The notes beneath the pieces were generated by a model. It saw only the letters and a program-made list of their open reading frames with translations. It was not told where the DNA came from and did no database searches. Below, piece after piece: positions 24,437-33,233 of a stretch of 64,000 nt of DNA. The translations under genes were made by a program, and so were the position numbers. The first letter of the stretch is position 1, and every line of letters begins with the position of its first letter. This DNA is from Streptomyces sp. TLI_171 (GTDB lineage: Bacteria > Actinomycetota > Actinomycetes > Streptomycetales > Streptomycetaceae): the NCBI RefSeq assembly GCF_003610255.1, contig NZ_RAPS01000001.1, positions 5,146,001 to 5,210,000 of the forward strand, in the 5' to 3' direction.

Positions 24437-24730
24437 ATGCAAGGTCACGACAGCCACCGTTCGGTCCGCGCCACCATCTGGGTGCGCGGGCGCGTCCAGC
24501 AGGTGGGGTTCCGCTGGTGGACCAGGGCCAGGGCTCTGGAGATCGGGCTGACGGGATACACGAGCAACCTCGGGGACGGCCGCGTCCAGGTCGTCGCCGA
24601 GGGATCGCGAGCGGACTGCGAGCGGCTGCTCGCCGCGCTGCGCGGACCCGGAACGCCAGGTCAGGTCAGTGGGGTCACCGAGATCTGGACCGCCGTGGGC
24701 CGCGGGTACCAGGGCTTCGCGATCAGATGA
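24437..24730 (+). CDS. acyP: Acylphosphatase
   Basis: Hydrolyses acyl phosphates such as carbamoyl- and acetyl-phosphate; a small cytoplasmic enzyme. The 97-residue protein has the signature 'VRGRVQQVGFRWWTRARA' at residues 16-33 with catalytic Arg26, and Asn44 in 'GYTSNLGDGRVQVVAEG', both required for activity in the family. ATG 24437 has no ribosome site but is 6 bp after a TATGGT hexamer (24425-24430), so the mRNA may be leaderless. It precedes smc, as in other streptomycetes. Confidence 0.92.
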   Translation: MQGHDSHRSVRATIWVRGRVQQVGFRWWTRARALEIGLTGYTSNLGDGRVQVVAEGSRADCERLLAALRGPGTPGQVSGVTEIWTAVGRGYQGFAIR

Positions 24731-25121
24731 GCACACCGCGGTTGCCGGTCGGAGGAGAGCCGCCGGCAACTGCCGGTGTCATGCGGTTGCCTTTGGGGCA
24801 GACTCGTGGTTGACTCCGCAACGTAGTGATCCACTGTCCCGACCGATGGCGTGTCCGTTCCGCCATGCCGGTGACAGGGTCGCGGTAGCGTGCGGTGATC
24901 GTGTTGACCCGTACGGTCTTTGGTGAGACGCTGGAAACCCGCGTACAGGTCTGCGTTTACCGGCGGGGCAATGCCGTGTGGGTGCGTCGTGAGGACGCTC
25001 TCAGCTGCGGCTGCCCTCGTAGTGCCCAGCCAGCACGTCCGGCGCGCAGGCGCGTACGCATCCCTTCCCCCAGACCCACACCGTACACGGTTCGGTCACT
25101 CAGCGTGGAGGACCATACATC
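24731..25121 (+). promoter_or_regulatory. 391-bp gap: acyP terminator and leader of the coiled-coil gene
   Basis: An inverted repeat, GTTGCCGG (24741-24748) with CCGGCAAC (24763-24770), follows the acyP stop and is a likely terminator. The rest holds the promoter of the gene at 25122; TTGACC at about 24904 is the best -35 candidate, but the -10 is unclear. GGAGG at about 25107 is the ribosome site. I see no gene or RNA in it. Confidence 0.45.
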
Positions 25122-25325
25122 ATGGCAAAGGCGCTTCTCGGGTACGTCGGCGGCCCCGACCCGCGAATGCTCTCCGAGATGCGACGGCTGCAGGCGCGCG
25201 TCCAGGACCTGGAGAACGAGCTCAGCAAGCTCCAGGCCGAGAACGATGCCCTGACCGCTGTCGCTGACGAGCACTCGCTGCTCAGCAGCATCGATCTGGA
25301 CCAGCGCGAGCCGGCCCTGACCTGA
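25122..25325 (+). CDS. Conserved small coiled-coil protein (67 aa) upstream of smc
   Basis: The 67-residue protein begins MAKALLGYVGGPDPRMLSEM and then forms one coiled coil: 'RRLQARVQDLENELSKLQAE' carries Leu/Val at heptad a and d positions. Proteins of this type are widespread in actinobacteria, but I cannot give a function. It is strictly before smc here. ATG at 25122 has GGAGG at 9 bp. Its transcript ends at a perfect hairpin (25412-25438), so it is transcribed apart from smc. Its end '...SSIDLDQREPALT' is rather acidic. Confidence 0.78.
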   Translation: MAKALLGYVGGPDPRMLSEMRRLQARVQDLENELSKLQAENDALTAVADEHSLLSSIDLDQREPALT

Positions 25326-25411
25326 CCGTCGCTCGCGGCCTCCGCACCTGAGGCCTCCACGAACGACGCCGTGATGCACTGAGCTTCCCCGACGAGGGGA
25401 TGGCAGCCTGC

Positions 25412-25438
25412 AAGGGACGTCCGGGACGGACGTCCCTT
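25412..25438 (+). terminator. Perfect hairpin after the coiled-coil gene
   Basis: AAGGGACGTCC (25412-25422) pairs with GGACGTCCCTT (25428-25438) across a 5-base loop. It isolates the small gene from smc, whose start is at 25579. Confidence 0.8.
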
Positions 25439-25578
25439 CGTCGTGTTCGAGACGTTCTTCTGCCGTAAGGTGCCCCGCCCCCGGCGTGGTCAAACCGCGA
25501 CCTGAGGGCTGCCCGGAGGCTCGGCCGGATACAGTCGCCGAGCGGCACCGGACAGCGCGAGGCGAGGAGGCGGGCGGG

Positions 25579-28500
25579 GTGCACCTGAAGAGCCTGACCC
25601 TGCGCGGGTTCAAGTCCTTCGCCTCGGCGACCACGCTGCGCTTCGAGCCCGGCATCACCTGCGTGGTCGGCCCGAACGGCTCCGGCAAGTCCAACGTCGT
25701 CGACGCGCTGTCCTGGGTGATGGGCGAGCAGGGCGCCAAGTCGCTGCGCGGCGGCAAGATGGAGGACGTCATCTTCGCCGGCACCAGCGGGCGCCCCCCG
25801 CTCGGCCGCGCCGAAGTCAGCCTCACCATCGACAACACCGACGGCGCCCTGCCGATCGACTACTCCGAGGTCACCATCACGCGGACGATGTTCCGCAACG
25901 GCGGCAGCGAGTACGCGCTGAACGGCACCGTCTGCCGGCTGCTCGACATCCAGGAACTGCTCTCCGACTCCGGCATCGGCCGCGAGATGCACGTCATCGT
26001 CGGCCAGGGCCAACTGGACTCCGTGCTGCACGCCGACCCGATGGGGCGGCGGGCCTTCATCGAGGAGGCAGCCGGCGTCCTCAAGCACCGCAAGCGCAAG
26101 GAGAAGGCGCTGCGGAAACTCGACGCGATGCAGGCCAACCTCAACCGGGTCCAGGACCTGGTCTCCGAACTGCGCCGCCAGCTCGGCCCGTTGGGTCGGC
26201 AGGCGAAGATCGCCCGGCGGGCCGCCGGGATCCAGGCCGAACTGCGCGACTCCCGGCTGCGCCTGCTCGCCGACGACCTGCTCACCCTGCGCCGGGCCGT
26301 CGAGGCGGAGGTCGCCGACGAACTCGCGCTGAAACTGCGCCGCACCACCGTCGAACAGGAACTCGCCGCCGCGATCCAGCGCGAAGCCGTCCTGGAGGCC
26401 CAGGTCGAACAGCTCGGGCCCGCCCTGGAGGCCGCCCGGCAGACCTGGTACCGGCTCTCCTCGCTCGCCGAGCGCACCCGCGGCACCATCGGACTCGCCG
26501 AAGCCAGGGTCCGCGCCGCCGCCACCGCCGGGCAGCTGGAGGAACGGCGCGGCCGCGACCCGGAGGACCTGGAACGAGAGGCCGCCCGGGTCCGCGAGGA
26601 GGAAGCCGCCCTCGAAGAGGCCCTGGAGCAGGCGCAGTACGCGCTCGCGGAGGCCGTCGAGGAACGCGCCGACCTCGAACGCGCGCTCGCCGCCGAGGAG
26701 CTGCGACTCAAGGCGGCCGCCCGGGCGATCGCCGACCGGCGCGAGGGGCTTGCCCGACTGCAGGGCCAGGCCGCCGCCGCCCGCTCCCGCGCCACCGCCG
26801 CCGAGGCCGAGATCGAACGGCTCGCCACCGCCCGCGACGAAGCCCTGCTGCGCGCCGAGTCCGCCCAGGCCGAGTACGAGCAACTCCGCGAGCACAGCGA
26901 GGAGTCCGCCGCCGGTGACGAGGAACTCGACGGCCGCCACGAACGGGCCCGGGAGGCGCTGAAGGACGCCGAACGCGCGGTGTCCGCCGCCCGCGAGGCG
27001 CTCACCGCCGCCGAGAAGGAACGCGCCGCGCTCACCGCCCGGCACGACGCCCTGGCCCTCGGCCTGCGTCGCAAGGACGGCAGCGGCGCCCTGCTCGGAC
27101 GCCCCGGCGTGCTCGGCCCCGCGGCCGAACTCCTGCTGGTGGAACCCGGGTTCGAGCTGGCCGTGGCCGCCGGGCTGGGCGCCGCGGCCGAGGCCGTCAC
27201 GGTCTCCGGCACGGCCGCCGCCGCGGCGGCGCTGGCCTGGCTGCGCGCGGAGGACGGCGGGCGGGCCGCGCTGCTGATCGCGGACGGCACGGCGGCCGTC
27301 GACCCGTCGGCGCTGCCCGTGGGCGCGCGCTGGGCGGGGGCGCTGGTCGGCGGCCCGGCCGAGGTCGCCGCCGCCGCCCGGCGGCTGCTGGAACGCACCG
27401 CGGTGGTCGAGGACCTGGACGCCGCCCAGCGGTTGATCGCCGCCGAGCCGCGGTGGACGGCCGTCACCCGGGACGGCGACCTGCTCTCCGCCGCGCTCGC
27501 GCACGGCGGCTCGGCCGGCGCGCCCAGCCCGTTGGAGACCCAGGCCGCGGTCACCGAGGCCGCCCGCGGCATCGCGGAACTCGACGTCCGCTGCGCGCAG
27601 TTGACCGAAGATCTGGCCGCCGCCCGCGACTGGCGCAGCGAACTGGCCGCGGAGGTCGAACAGTTGGCGGTCCTGCGCCGGCAGGGCGAGAAGCAGCGCG
27701 CCGAACTCGCCGGTGCGCTCGGACGGTCCGGCGGCGCCGCCCGGGCCGCCGCCGGCGAGGCCGAACGCACCGCCACCGCCGCCGCCAAGGCCGAGAGCGG
27801 CCTCGCCGAGGCCCGCGCCGCCGCCGAGGAACTCGCCGAACGCCTCGCCGTCGCCGAGGAGTCGGCCGACAGCGGCGAGGACGAGCCCGACCCCGCCGAA
27901 CGCGACCGGCTCAACACCGCCTCCGCCGCTGCCCGGCAGACCGAGATGGAGTCCCGGCTGGCCGTCCGCACCCACGAGGAGCGGGTCCGCGGACTCGCGG
28001 GCCGCGCCGACCAGTTGGACCGCGCCGCCCGCGCCGAGCGGGAGGCCAGGGCGCGCGCCGCCGAACGCCGCGCCCGCGCCCGCCGCGAGTCCGCCGTCGC
28101 CACCGCCGTCGCCGCCGGCGCCCGGCAGCTGCTCGGCCGGATCGAGGAGACCCTCGCCGCCGCCGAGACCGACCGGGCCGCCGTCGAAGCCGACCGCGCC
28201 GCCCGCGAGGGCGAACTGCGGCAGTTCCGCGAACACGGCCGCGAACTCAAGGCCGAACTCGACCGGCTGGTCGACGCCGGCCACCGGGACGAGGTGCTGC
28301 GGGCGGAGAAGAAGCTGCGGATCGAGCAACTGGAGTCAAAGGCGCTGGAGGAGTTCGGCATCGAGGGCGGCGACCTGCTCGGCGGCTACGGCCCCGACCG
28401 GCCGGTCCCCGCCCCGCCGCCCGAGGACGGCGCGGAGCCCGGCGAACCCCGCCCCTACGTCCGCGCCGAGGTGGAGAAGCGGCTCAAGGCCGCCGAACGC

Positions 28501-29142
28501 GCGTACCAGCAGCTCGGCAAGGTCAACCCGCTCGCGCTGGAGGAGTTCGCCGCGCTGGAGGCCCGCCACCAGTTCCTCGGCGAACAGCTCGACGACCTGC
28601 GCAGGAGCCGCCGCGACCTGATGGACATCGTCCGCGACGTCGACACCCGGGTCGAGCAGCTCTTCACCGCGGCCTACCACGACACCGCCGCCCAGTTCGA
28701 AGGCGTCTTCTCCCGGCTGTTCCCCGGCGGCGAGGGCCGGCTGATCCTCACCGACCCCGAGAACATGCTCACCACCGGCGTCGAGGTCGAGGCCCGCCCG
28801 CCGGGCAAGAAGGTCAAGCGCCTCTCGCTGCTCTCCGGCGGCGAGCGCTCGCTGACCGCCGTCGCGCTGCTGGTGTCGATCTTCAAGGCCCGGCCCAGCC
28901 CGTTCTACGTCATGGACGAGGTCGAGGCCGCGCTGGACGAAACCAATCTGCGCCGGCTGATCGCGATCATGGAGGAGCTCCGGGAGAGCTCCCAACTGAT
29001 CGTCATCACCCACCAGAAGCTCACCATGGAGTCCGCCGACGCCCTCTACGGCGTCACCATGAAGGGCGACGGCATCTCCCAGGTGATCAGCCAGCGGCTG
29101 CGCATGCCCGGGCAGAAAGAAACACGGAACAGCACGACATAG
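25579..29142 (+). CDS. smc: Chromosome segregation ATPase SMC
   Basis: The condensin core protein, which folds and separates chromosomes; in streptomycetes it matters for compact spore nucleoids. The 1187-residue protein has an ABC-type head: Walker A 'GPNGSGKSN' at 31-39, then a long N-terminal coiled coil (about 170-500), a hinge with Gly-rich 'GRPGVLGPAAELLLVE' near 515, the second coiled coil, and at the C-terminus the signature 'LSLLSGGERSLTAVALL' near 1084 with Walker B 'FYVMDEVEAALDE' after it. Length and order match family members. GTG at 25579 follows GAGGAGG at 8 bp. ftsY begins 24 bp after its stop. Confidence 0.97.
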   Translation: MHLKSLTLRGFKSFASATTLRFEPGITCVVGPNGSGKSNVVDALSWVMGEQGAKSLRGGKMEDVIFAGTSGRPPLGRAEVSLTIDNTDGALPIDYSEVTITRTMFRNGGSEYALNGTVCRLLDIQELLSDSGIGREMHVIVGQGQLDSVLHADPMGRRAFIEEAAGVLKHRKRKEKALRKLDAMQANLNRVQDLVSELRRQLGPLGRQAKIARRAAGIQAELRDSRLRLLADDLLTLRRAVEAEVADELALKLRRTTVEQELAAAIQREAVLEAQVEQLGPALEAARQTWYRLSSLAERTRGTIGLAEARVRAAATAGQLEERRGRDPEDLEREAARVREEEAALEEALEQAQYALAEAVEERADLERALAAEELRLKAAARAIADRREGLARLQGQAAAARSRATAAEAEIERLATARDEALLRAESAQAEYEQLREHSEESAAGDEELDGRHERAREALKDAERAVSAAREALTAAEKERAALTARHDALALGLRRKDGSGALLGRPGVLGPAAELLLVEPGFELAVAAGLGAAAEAVTVSGTAAAAAALAWLRAEDGGRAALLIADGTAAVDPSALPVGARWAGALVGGPAEVAAAARRLLERTAVVEDLDAAQRLIAAEPRWTAVTRDGDLLSAALAHGGSAGAPSPLETQAAVTEAARGIAELDVRCAQLTEDLAAARDWRSELAAEVEQLAVLRRQGEKQRAELAGALGRSGGAARAAAGEAERTATAAAKAESGLAEARAAAEELAERLAVAEESADSGEDEPDPAERDRLNTASAAARQTEMESRLAVRTHEERVRGLAGRADQLDRAARAEREARARAAERRARARRESAVATAVAAGARQLLGRIEETLAAAETDRAAVEADRAAREGELRQFREHGRELKAELDRLVDAGHRDEVLRAEKKLRIEQLESKALEEFGIEGGDLLGGYGPDRPVPAPPPEDGAEPGEPRPYVRAEVEKRLKAAERAYQQLGKVNPLALEEFAALEARHQFLGEQLDDLRRSRRDLMDIVRDVDTRVEQLFTAAYHDTAAQFEGVFSRLFPGGEGRLILTDPENMLTTGVEVEARPPGKKVKRLSLLSGGERSLTAVALLVSIFKARPSPFYVMDEVEAALDETNLRRLIAIMEELRESSQLIVITHQKLTMESADALYGVTMKGDGISQVISQRLRMPGQKETRNSTT

Positions 29143-29166
29143 GCGCTAAGTGATACTGGACGGGTT

Positions 29167-30387
29167 ATGGAATACGTGATCCTTGCCGTTGTCATCGCGG
29201 TGGTCGCCATCGGCGCGATCACCGGACTCGTCGTTTCCGGCAGACGACGCAAAGAGCTGAGCAAGCCCGAGCAGGCCCCGGTCATCACCGCGCCGAAGGC
29301 CGAACCGAAGGCGGAGCCCAGGGCCGAGCCCGAGGCAGAGCCCGGGGCCGGACCGGAGGTCCAGCCCGAAGCCGAGGTCCAGCCCGAGGCCGAGCCGCAG
29401 GCCGGGCCCGCGGTCGAGGAGCCCACCGCCGCCGAGGCCGAGGCCGCGCCCGAGATCGAGGTGCCCGAGCCGACGGCCGGACGCCTGGTCCGGCTGCGCT
29501 CCCGGCTCTCCCGCTCGCAGTCCACCCTCGGCAAGGGCCTGCTCACCCTGCTCTCCCGCGACCGCCTCGACGAGGACACCTGGGAGGAGATCGAGGAGAC
29601 CCTGCTCACCGCGGACGTCGGCGTCGGCGCCACCCAGGAACTCGTCGACAACCTGCGCACCCGGGTCAAGGTCCTCGGCACCCGCACCCCCGACGAACTG
29701 CGCAGCCTGCTCCGCGAGGAACTCGTCAAGCTGATCGGCCCCGAGACCGACCGCACCGTCCACTCCGTCAAGCGCGCGGACGGACCGGCCGTCGTGCTGG
29801 TCGTCGGCGTCAACGGCGTCGGCAAGACCACCACCACCGGCAAGCTCGCCCGGGTCCTGGTCGCCGACGGGCGCAGGGTCGTGCTCGGCGCCGCCGACAC
29901 CTTCCGGGCCGCCGCCGCCGACCAGCTCCAGACCTGGGGCGAGCGGGTCGGCGCCCACACCGTCCGCGGGCCCGAGGGCGGCGACCCCGCGTCCGTCGCC
30001 TTCGACGCCGTCAAGCAGGGCATCGCCGACGGCGTCGACACCGTCCTGGTCGACACCGCCGGACGCCTGCACACCAAGACCGGCCTGATGGACGAGCTCG
30101 GCAAGGTCAAGCGCGTCGTCGAGAAGCACGGGCCGGTCGACGAGGTGCTGCTGGTGCTCGACGCCACCACCGGTCAGAACGGCCTGGTCCAGGCCCGGGT
30201 GTTCGCCGAGGTCGTGGACATCACCGGGATCGTGCTCACCAAGCTGGACGGCACCGCGAAGGGCGGCATCGTCATCTCGGTGCAGCGCGAGCTCGGCGTG
30301 CCGGTCAAGCTGATCGGGCTCGGCGAGGGCGCGGACGACCTGGCGCCGTTCGAGCCGGGGGCGTTCGTGGACGCGCTGCTGGGCTGA
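29167..30387 (+). CDS. ftsY: Signal recognition particle receptor FtsY
   Basis: The membrane-side GTPase that receives ribosomes bound to SRP (Ffh). The 406-residue protein has an N-terminal membrane helix (residues 3-24), an acidic linker of Glu-Pro repeats (about 30-105), an N domain (about 108-195) and a G domain with 'GVNGVGKTTTTGKLAR' at 214-229, 'DTAGRLHTKTGLMDEL' near 296 and 'TKLDGTAKGG' near 358. Some FtsY proteins lack a transmembrane anchor; this one has one. It ends with a 21-bp perfect hairpin shared with the convergent gene. Confidence 0.97.
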   Translation: MEYVILAVVIAVVAIGAITGLVVSGRRRKELSKPEQAPVITAPKAEPKAEPRAEPEAEPGAGPEVQPEAEVQPEAEPQAGPAVEEPTAAEAEAAPEIEVPEPTAGRLVRLRSRLSRSQSTLGKGLLTLLSRDRLDEDTWEEIEETLLTADVGVGATQELVDNLRTRVKVLGTRTPDELRSLLREELVKLIGPETDRTVHSVKRADGPAVVLVVGVNGVGKTTTTGKLARVLVADGRRVVLGAADTFRAAAADQLQTWGERVGAHTVRGPEGGDPASVAFDAVKQGIADGVDTVLVDTAGRLHTKTGLMDELGKVKRVVEKHGPVDEVLLVLDATTGQNGLVQARVFAEVVDITGIVLTKLDGTAKGGIVISVQRELGVPVKLIGLGEGADDLAPFEPGAFVDALLG

Positions 30388-30395
30388 GGGCTCGT

Positions 30396-30446
30396 CAGCA
30401 GGGTCCGTCCGGGGAGTGGTGTTCCCTCCCCGGACGGACCCTGCTG
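30396..30446. terminator. Perfect 21-bp hairpin between convergent ftsY and the prim-pol-like gene
   Basis: The left arm is at 30396-30416 and the right arm at 30426-30446, all 21 pairs matching, with a 9-base loop. The core is CAGCAGGGTCCGTCC paired with its complement. It lies 8 bp after the ftsY stop and just before the leftward stop, the strongest bidirectional terminator in the window. Confidence 0.9.
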
Positions 30447-30450
30447 CGTG

Positions 30451-31116
30451 TCAGCTGGCGTATTCGGCCTCGCGGTCGCGGGTGCGGTGGCAGGCGTAGG
30501 CGAGGGTGCCGAGCAGCAGGCGGGCCTCCGGCGGGGGAGTGTCGGCGGTGGGGCGGCGCAGCCAGCGCATCGGGCCGAGGGCGCCCAGCGGGGTGGGCGG
30601 GGCGGCCAGGTAGGAGCCGAGGCCGTGGCAGGTGAGGTCCAGCGAGGCGTCGTCCCAGCCCATCCGGTACAGCAGGTCGGGGAGGCGCTCGGCGGTCCCG
30701 GGGGCGACGAAGAGCAGCAGCCGGCCGGCGGGGGAGGCCAGCACCGGACCGACCTGGGTGCCCATCCGCTCCAGCCGGACCAGGGCCTGCAGGCCGGGCT
30801 GGGCCGGGACGTCCAGGACGTCGAACTGATGGCCCGTCGGGAACAGCAGCGGGGCGTCCGCCGGACATCGGGCGGCGAGTTCGGCGGCGGTCGCGCCGGG
30901 CGCGACCGCCGGGCCGACCAGGTGGTGCAGGTTGGGCGCGGCGCAGCGCGGCACGCCGCAGTCGCAGCGGGTGCCGTGGTGCGGGGGCGGGCTGCCGGCG
31001 GCGAGCGTCCAGCCCCAGCGCTCGGAGTACTCGGCGGCGGCCTGCAGCGCGGTGGGCCGGGTGCGGCGGCGGGCGCCGAGCGGGGTGAGCCGAAGGGTGC
31101 CGAACAGCTTGTCCAT
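30451..31116 (-). CDS. Prim-pol-like (bifunctional DNA primase/polymerase N-terminal) protein
   Basis: The 221-residue protein resembles the primase/polymerase N-terminal domain of archaeal-eukaryotic primase type that in streptomycetes sits opposite nsdA. It has 'WTLAAGSPPPHHGTRCDCG', 'CPADAPLLFPTGHQFDVLDV' and 'GPVLASPAGRLLLFVAPGT'; the catalytic DxD/histidine arrangement of active prim-pols is not obvious, so enzymatic activity is doubtful. ATG at 31116 follows GGGGGAGG at 4 bp. A membrane or signal segment is absent. It is divergent from nsdA. Confidence 0.7.
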   Translation of the reverse strand: MDKLFGTLRLTPLGARRRTRPTALQAAAEYSERWGWTLAAGSPPPHHGTRCDCGVPRCAAPNLHHLVGPAVAPGATAAELAARCPADAPLLFPTGHQFDVLDVPAQPGLQALVRLERMGTQVGPVLASPAGRLLLFVAPGTAERLPDLLYRMGWDDASLDLTCHGLGSYLAAPPTPLGALGPMRWLRRPTADTPPPEARLLLGTLAYACHRTRDREAEYAS

Positions 31117-31545
31117 GCCTCCCCCAACCGCTTCCGGTTGCCGGTGGTTACGGGAGCGTGACGTTGAGTCGCCGGTCGGGCGCGTGGTGCGGGGTGCGAG
31201 GGCGGCGCGCGCGGACCGGCGCACACCGATCCGGGTGGCGCGGGCGAGCAGGCGCCTTGCACCTGCACTTCGGATGCCGGATCGTCGTTGCCGCACCTGT
31301 GCCTCCGTCGGGTCCGGGCATGTGCCGGGGTCATGCCGCACTGACTCATAGTGAAGCGCGGCTCCCGGTCCGGTAGTTCACTCGTGGGGGTGGCGAAAGG
31401 TGGCGTTTCTCGGACGTTGCTCCCCCGGATGGCGGAGGCGCGCTACGTTCGGCATACGGAACGCAGTCGACCGGTCACGCGGCCGGCGGATGACGAGTCA
31501 GGGCGAGCGGGGCCCCGGGGTTCGGGGCGGGATGGGGACGGTCCC
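31117..31545. promoter_or_regulatory. 429-bp divergent region before nsdA
   Basis: Holds the promoters of nsdA (rightward) and the prim-pol-like gene (leftward). CATAGT at 31347-31352 and TACGTT at about 31444 are possible -10 elements for nsdA; no convincing -35 accompanies either. A small inverted repeat, CACT/AGTG, flanks the first -10. I see no further gene in it. Confidence 0.4.
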
Positions 31546-33000
31546 ATGGGTGAGAAGCAGCCGAACGAGAAGCTGGGCTCCTGGTTCGCGCGCAGCGGCT
31601 GGTCGAAGGGCGAGCTGGCGCGGCAGGTGAACCGCAGGGCCCGGCAGATCGGCGCCCACCACGTCTCCACGGACACCTCCCGGGTGCGCCGCTGGCTGGA
31701 CGGCGAGCAACCGCGCGAGCCGATCCCGAAGATCATGTCGGAGCTGTTCTCGGAGCGCTTCGGCTCCGTGGTGTCGATCGAGGACCTCGGCCTGCGCACG
31801 ATCGTCCCGGTGACCACCGTGGGCAGCGGGGTCGACCTGCCGTGGAGCCCGCAGCAGACGGTGCAGGCGATCAGCGAGTACTCGCGCAGCGACCTGATGC
31901 TCAACCGCCGTGGCTTCCTGGGCACTTCGCTCGCGCTGACGGCGGGTGCGGCGCTGATCGAGCCGATGCAGCGCTGGCTGACGCCCGGACCGAACGGGGC
32001 GCCCACGCCGATCCTGGCGGCGGCCACCGGCAGCGACCACTTCTCCGGTCGGCTGTCCGAGCCGGAGCTGCAGCTGCTGGAGCAGACCACCGAGATGTTC
32101 CGGCAGTGGGACGCGCAGAACGGCGGCGGCCTGCGCCGCAAGGCGGTGGTCGGCCAACTCCACGAGGTCACCGACCTGTTGCAGGAGACGTACCCGGAGG
32201 CGACCACCAAGCGGCTGTTCCGGATCACCGCCGAACTCGCCCACCTGGCCGGCTTCATGTCGTACGACGTGGGCATGCACCCGAGCGCGCAGAAGTACTA
32301 CGTGCTGGCGCTGCACGCGGCCCGGGAGGCCGGGGACCGGCCGTTCGGCGCGCTGATCCTGACCGACATGAGCCGGCAGATGATCCACCTGAACCGCGGC
32401 GAGGACGCGCTGGAGCTGATCCACCTCGCCCAGTACGGCAGCCGGGACACCGCCAGCGCCCGCCAGCAGTCGCTGCTGTACGCGATGGAGGCGCGGGCCT
32501 ACGCCACCATCGGCGAGGTCAACCGGTGCGCGCGGGCGGTCCGGCTGTCGGAGGACACCTTCAGCGACATCCAGGGTGTCGACGAGACGCCGCCGTGGCT
32601 GCGGTTCTTCTCGCACGCCGAGCTGTGCGCCGAGAACGGGCACTCCTTCCGCGACCTGGCGTACACCTCGGACCGGGGCGCGGCGATGGCCAGGACGGCA
32701 GAGCCGCTGATCACCAAGGCGGTCGACCTGTTCCGGGAGGACGGCGACCACGTCCGCACCTACGCGTTCAACCTGGTCGGGATGGCCTCGGTGCGCCTGC
32801 TGCAGAACGAGCCGGAGGAAGCGGCCCGGTACTGCGAGGAGGCGGTGGACATCGCCAAGAAGGTCCGCTCCGAGCGGCTGAACACCCGGGTCCGCAAGAC
32901 CTCCGAGGCGGCCAGCCGGGACTTCCGCGGCGCCCCCGGGGTCGACCGGCTCGCCGAGCGAGTGGTTCAGGACATTCCGGAGTTCGTCTCGGTGGTCTGA
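31546..33000 (+). CDS. nsdA: NsdA, negative regulator of differentiation and antibiotic production
   Basis: NsdA represses sporulation and antibiotic synthesis in S. coelicolor (established); its mechanism is unclear. The 484-residue protein begins 'MGEKQPNEKLGSWFARSGWS' followed by KGELARQVNRRARQIG, a helix-turn-helix-like start, and 'TDTSRVRRWLDGEQPREPIP'. Residues 180 onward are helical with tetratricopeptide-like repeats. A Gly/Ala-rich hydrophobic segment near residue 125 ('GFLGTSLALTAGAALIEPM') follows an Arg-Arg pair and is an odd feature; it resembles a Tat-like signal but is internal. ATG 31546 is chosen; no start lies upstream that matches the family. Confidence 0.9.
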   Translation: MGEKQPNEKLGSWFARSGWSKGELARQVNRRARQIGAHHVSTDTSRVRRWLDGEQPREPIPKIMSELFSERFGSVVSIEDLGLRTIVPVTTVGSGVDLPWSPQQTVQAISEYSRSDLMLNRRGFLGTSLALTAGAALIEPMQRWLTPGPNGAPTPILAAATGSDHFSGRLSEPELQLLEQTTEMFRQWDAQNGGGLRRKAVVGQLHEVTDLLQETYPEATTKRLFRITAELAHLAGFMSYDVGMHPSAQKYYVLALHAAREAGDRPFGALILTDMSRQMIHLNRGEDALELIHLAQYGSRDTASARQQSLLYAMEARAYATIGEVNRCARAVRLSEDTFSDIQGVDETPPWLRFFSHAELCAENGHSFRDLAYTSDRGAAMARTAEPLITKAVDLFREDGDHVRTYAFNLVGMASVRLLQNEPEEAARYCEEAVDIAKKVRSERLNTRVRKTSEAASRDFRGAPGVDRLAERVVQDIPEFVSVV

Positions 33001-33014
33001 CACCCGTTCGGGTG
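33001..33014 (+). terminator. Short hairpin directly after nsdA
   Basis: CACCCG (33001-33006) pairs with CGGGTG (33009-33014) across two bases immediately after the nsdA stop codon. It is short but strong and may end the transcript before the amtB promoter. Confidence 0.35.
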
Positions 33015-33067
33015 GCGGCCCGCGGCGGCGTATAACACGACGTGTCCAGTACGCGTCACCAGCCGTG

Positions 33068-33115
33068 GTTCACGCGCCCGTAACGGGCGCGTCAACCGCG
33101 TCACTGCGGTGAAAC
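33068..33115 (+). promoter_or_regulatory. Two GlnR boxes upstream of amtB
   Basis: The GlnR consensus of streptomycetes is a GTnAC - n6 - GAAAC/GTAAC pair. Here GTTCAC (33068-33073), six bases, then GTAAC (33080-33084) forms one box, and GTCAC (33100-33104), six bases, GAAAC (33111-33115) forms a second. The amtB start is at 33234. GlnR activates amtB-glnK-glnD when nitrogen is scarce in this group, so the layout agrees with known control. Confidence 0.8.
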
Positions 33116-33233
33116 ACCGTGCCGCATCGGCCGAAACCCACCTTCGGCACTCTCCTCTCATCGCCGACACGCCGGGATGGCACGGGACAGGTATCCCGGG
33201 CGTGGAGCGGCTTTCATATCGGAGGAGACGCCG

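Noticed and set aside
31351..31545. Upstream extension of nsdA
   Set aside because: The in-frame sequence before 31546 has no family similarity, and it covers the likely promoter region.
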